This document shows, piece after piece, positions 57,005 through 57,797 of a DNA stretch of 57,797 nt; within the stretch, counting starts at the first letter, position 1, and each line of letters opens with the position of its first letter. Below the pieces are notes generated by a model. That model ran no database searches. It was not told the origin of the DNA and worked only from the letters and a program-made list of their open reading frames with translations. Source of the DNA: Silene noctiflora (lineage: Eukaryota > Streptophyta > Magnoliopsida > Caryophyllales > Caryophyllaceae); assembly GCA_009801015.1 (NCBI GenBank), contig VHZZ01000048.1, positions 187,327 to 245,123 of the forward strand, given 5' to 3'. Position numbers and translations under genes: made by a program.

Positions 57005-57499
57005 TCCCTTATATACTAACACTACTTAAAAATTCCCGCTCAATGCTATTATTACTCGATAAATTCTAAGTAATGAAGTAAGTGGGTCCACTGTTAATTT
57101 AGCCCATTAATTTGGTTCCATTAATTGGCAAAAAATTTGCTAAAAAATCTCACTCAGTGTTATTCTTACGAAATATTTCTGACTAATCTGATTTCATTTA
57201 TTAAAAATTTTATTAGCTTAAAAATCAAGAAATATAGAGAAGTAATTTGTTAAATTTTTTAAATCAATTTCTAAATATTTTTTTTTCCAAATCAACTTCC
57301 TAAAAAATATGAGGCATCTAAAGTATCTTCCATTTAACTCCCATATAGGCCAAATTTCATAAAGAAACACAAAAAATGAATTCTCAAGTACTATAGGTTA
57401 TTCAGAATTCGTTTTAATACAAAACTTTATAATAATAAATTTATTAAATGTAAAAATGTTTAATGGCAACATTTTAATTAGAACATTCTCTAACACATC
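57005..57499 (+). mobile_element. Helitron 5' end (second), 3' end not seen
   Basis: TCCCTTATATACTAACACTAC followed by AAAATTCCCGCTCAATGCT resembles the start of the preceding element. The 3' end may be lost or beyond the recognisable part. Confidence 0.4.
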
Positions 57500-57797
57500 T
57501 GTAGACACCGAAATTTTATATTTTGGTATCATTTAATATATGATATTTTATTTAGTATCAAAGATAATTATCAAAAAAAATTGTGATAATATCTTAATAT
57601 ACTAGGAATATTTTATTATTGTCTTACCCTCCAAGCTACTATACTATAAATATAAATCCGTCTTTAGGGTTTAGGGGGAGCAGATGGATTAAGTCAAATG
57701 ACCCCGTCTTCCTACTACCAAATTGTAGGTAAGATGAAATAAGTCACAAAACGACCCCATTACCTCCCTACGAGGTTAAGTCGACAAGACCCTCGTA
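57500..57797 (+). mobile_element. Possible LTR start running off the window
   Basis: TGTAGACACCGAAATTTTAT begins with TG as LTRs do, and resembles openings of plant Gypsy LTRs. The sequence leaves the window before any primer-binding site, so the call is tentative. Confidence 0.25.

Noticed and set aside
57640..57700. Telomere-like TTTAGGG words near the right edge
   Set aside because: Only one or two TTTAGGG-like units occur, which is expected by chance.

Overview
This window is nuclear DNA of a flowering plant, most likely a eudicot. It is AT-rich, the genes are split by GT-AG introns, and the proteins belong to plant families (DRD1/CHR35, EBS, SRS/STYLISH, purple acid phosphatase, DUF569). 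Intergenic space is packed with small plant transposons: Stowaway-like MITEs with TA target sites, non-autonomous Helitrons with a TC start and hairpin-CTAG end, tRNA-derived SINEs, MULE- and hAT-like MITEs, and LINE and Copia remnants. The repeat style would fit Caryophyllales, but that is a weak inference. No bacterial, organellar or viral gene was seen.

Layout. 1-3.9 kb: repeats. 4.2-9.64 kb (+): a complete six-exon SNF2 ATPase gene of the DRD1/CHR35 type (858 aa), acting in RNA-directed DNA methylation. 11.85-12.29 kb (-): an intronless histone H2B gene with a TATA box and an almost perfect histone type I promoter element. 12.6-17.8 kb: Helitrons, LINE and Copia remnants, MITEs. 17.87-19.8 kb (+): a broken F-box-like gene, followed by a genomic copy of the DRD1 3' end and a second fragment of the F-box-like gene. 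20.0-23.5 kb (-): a complete five-exon EBS-like BAH-PHD histone reader (219 aa). 23.7-26.5 kb: a tandemly duplicated Helitron end and several TIR elements. 26.67-30.21 kb (+): a complete four-exon soluble epoxide hydrolase (330 aa) whose introns hold a hAT-like MITE and SINEs. 30.49-31.16 kb (-): a DUF569 protein. 31.6-32.3 kb: a diverged tandem repeat. 32.6-36.31 kb (-): a complete eight-exon secreted purple acid phosphatase (476 aa) with all seven metal ligands. 36.4-48.5 kb: mostly repeats plus one weak small-gene candidate on the minus strand. 48.6-50.26 kb (-): a two-exon SRS/STYLISH transcription factor (255 aa). 50.3-57.8 kb: repeats, with Helitrons and a possible LTR running towards the right edge.

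Exon joins for DRD1, EBS, epoxide hydrolase, purple acid phosphatase and SRS were worked out by hand. In each case phases, splice sites and protein motifs agree. Three chromatin genes (DRD1-like, H2B, EBS-like) lie within 20 kb, which may be chance. I found no convincing new multi-gene system. The most interesting material is structural: the DRD1 3' end duplicated beside a decayed F-box gene, MITE-built promoter DNA upstream of the epoxide hydrolase, a partial exon duplication inside that gene, and SINEs flanked by unusually long direct repeats. Single undetermined bases (n) lie near 390, 6703, 9512, 10937 and 44262.
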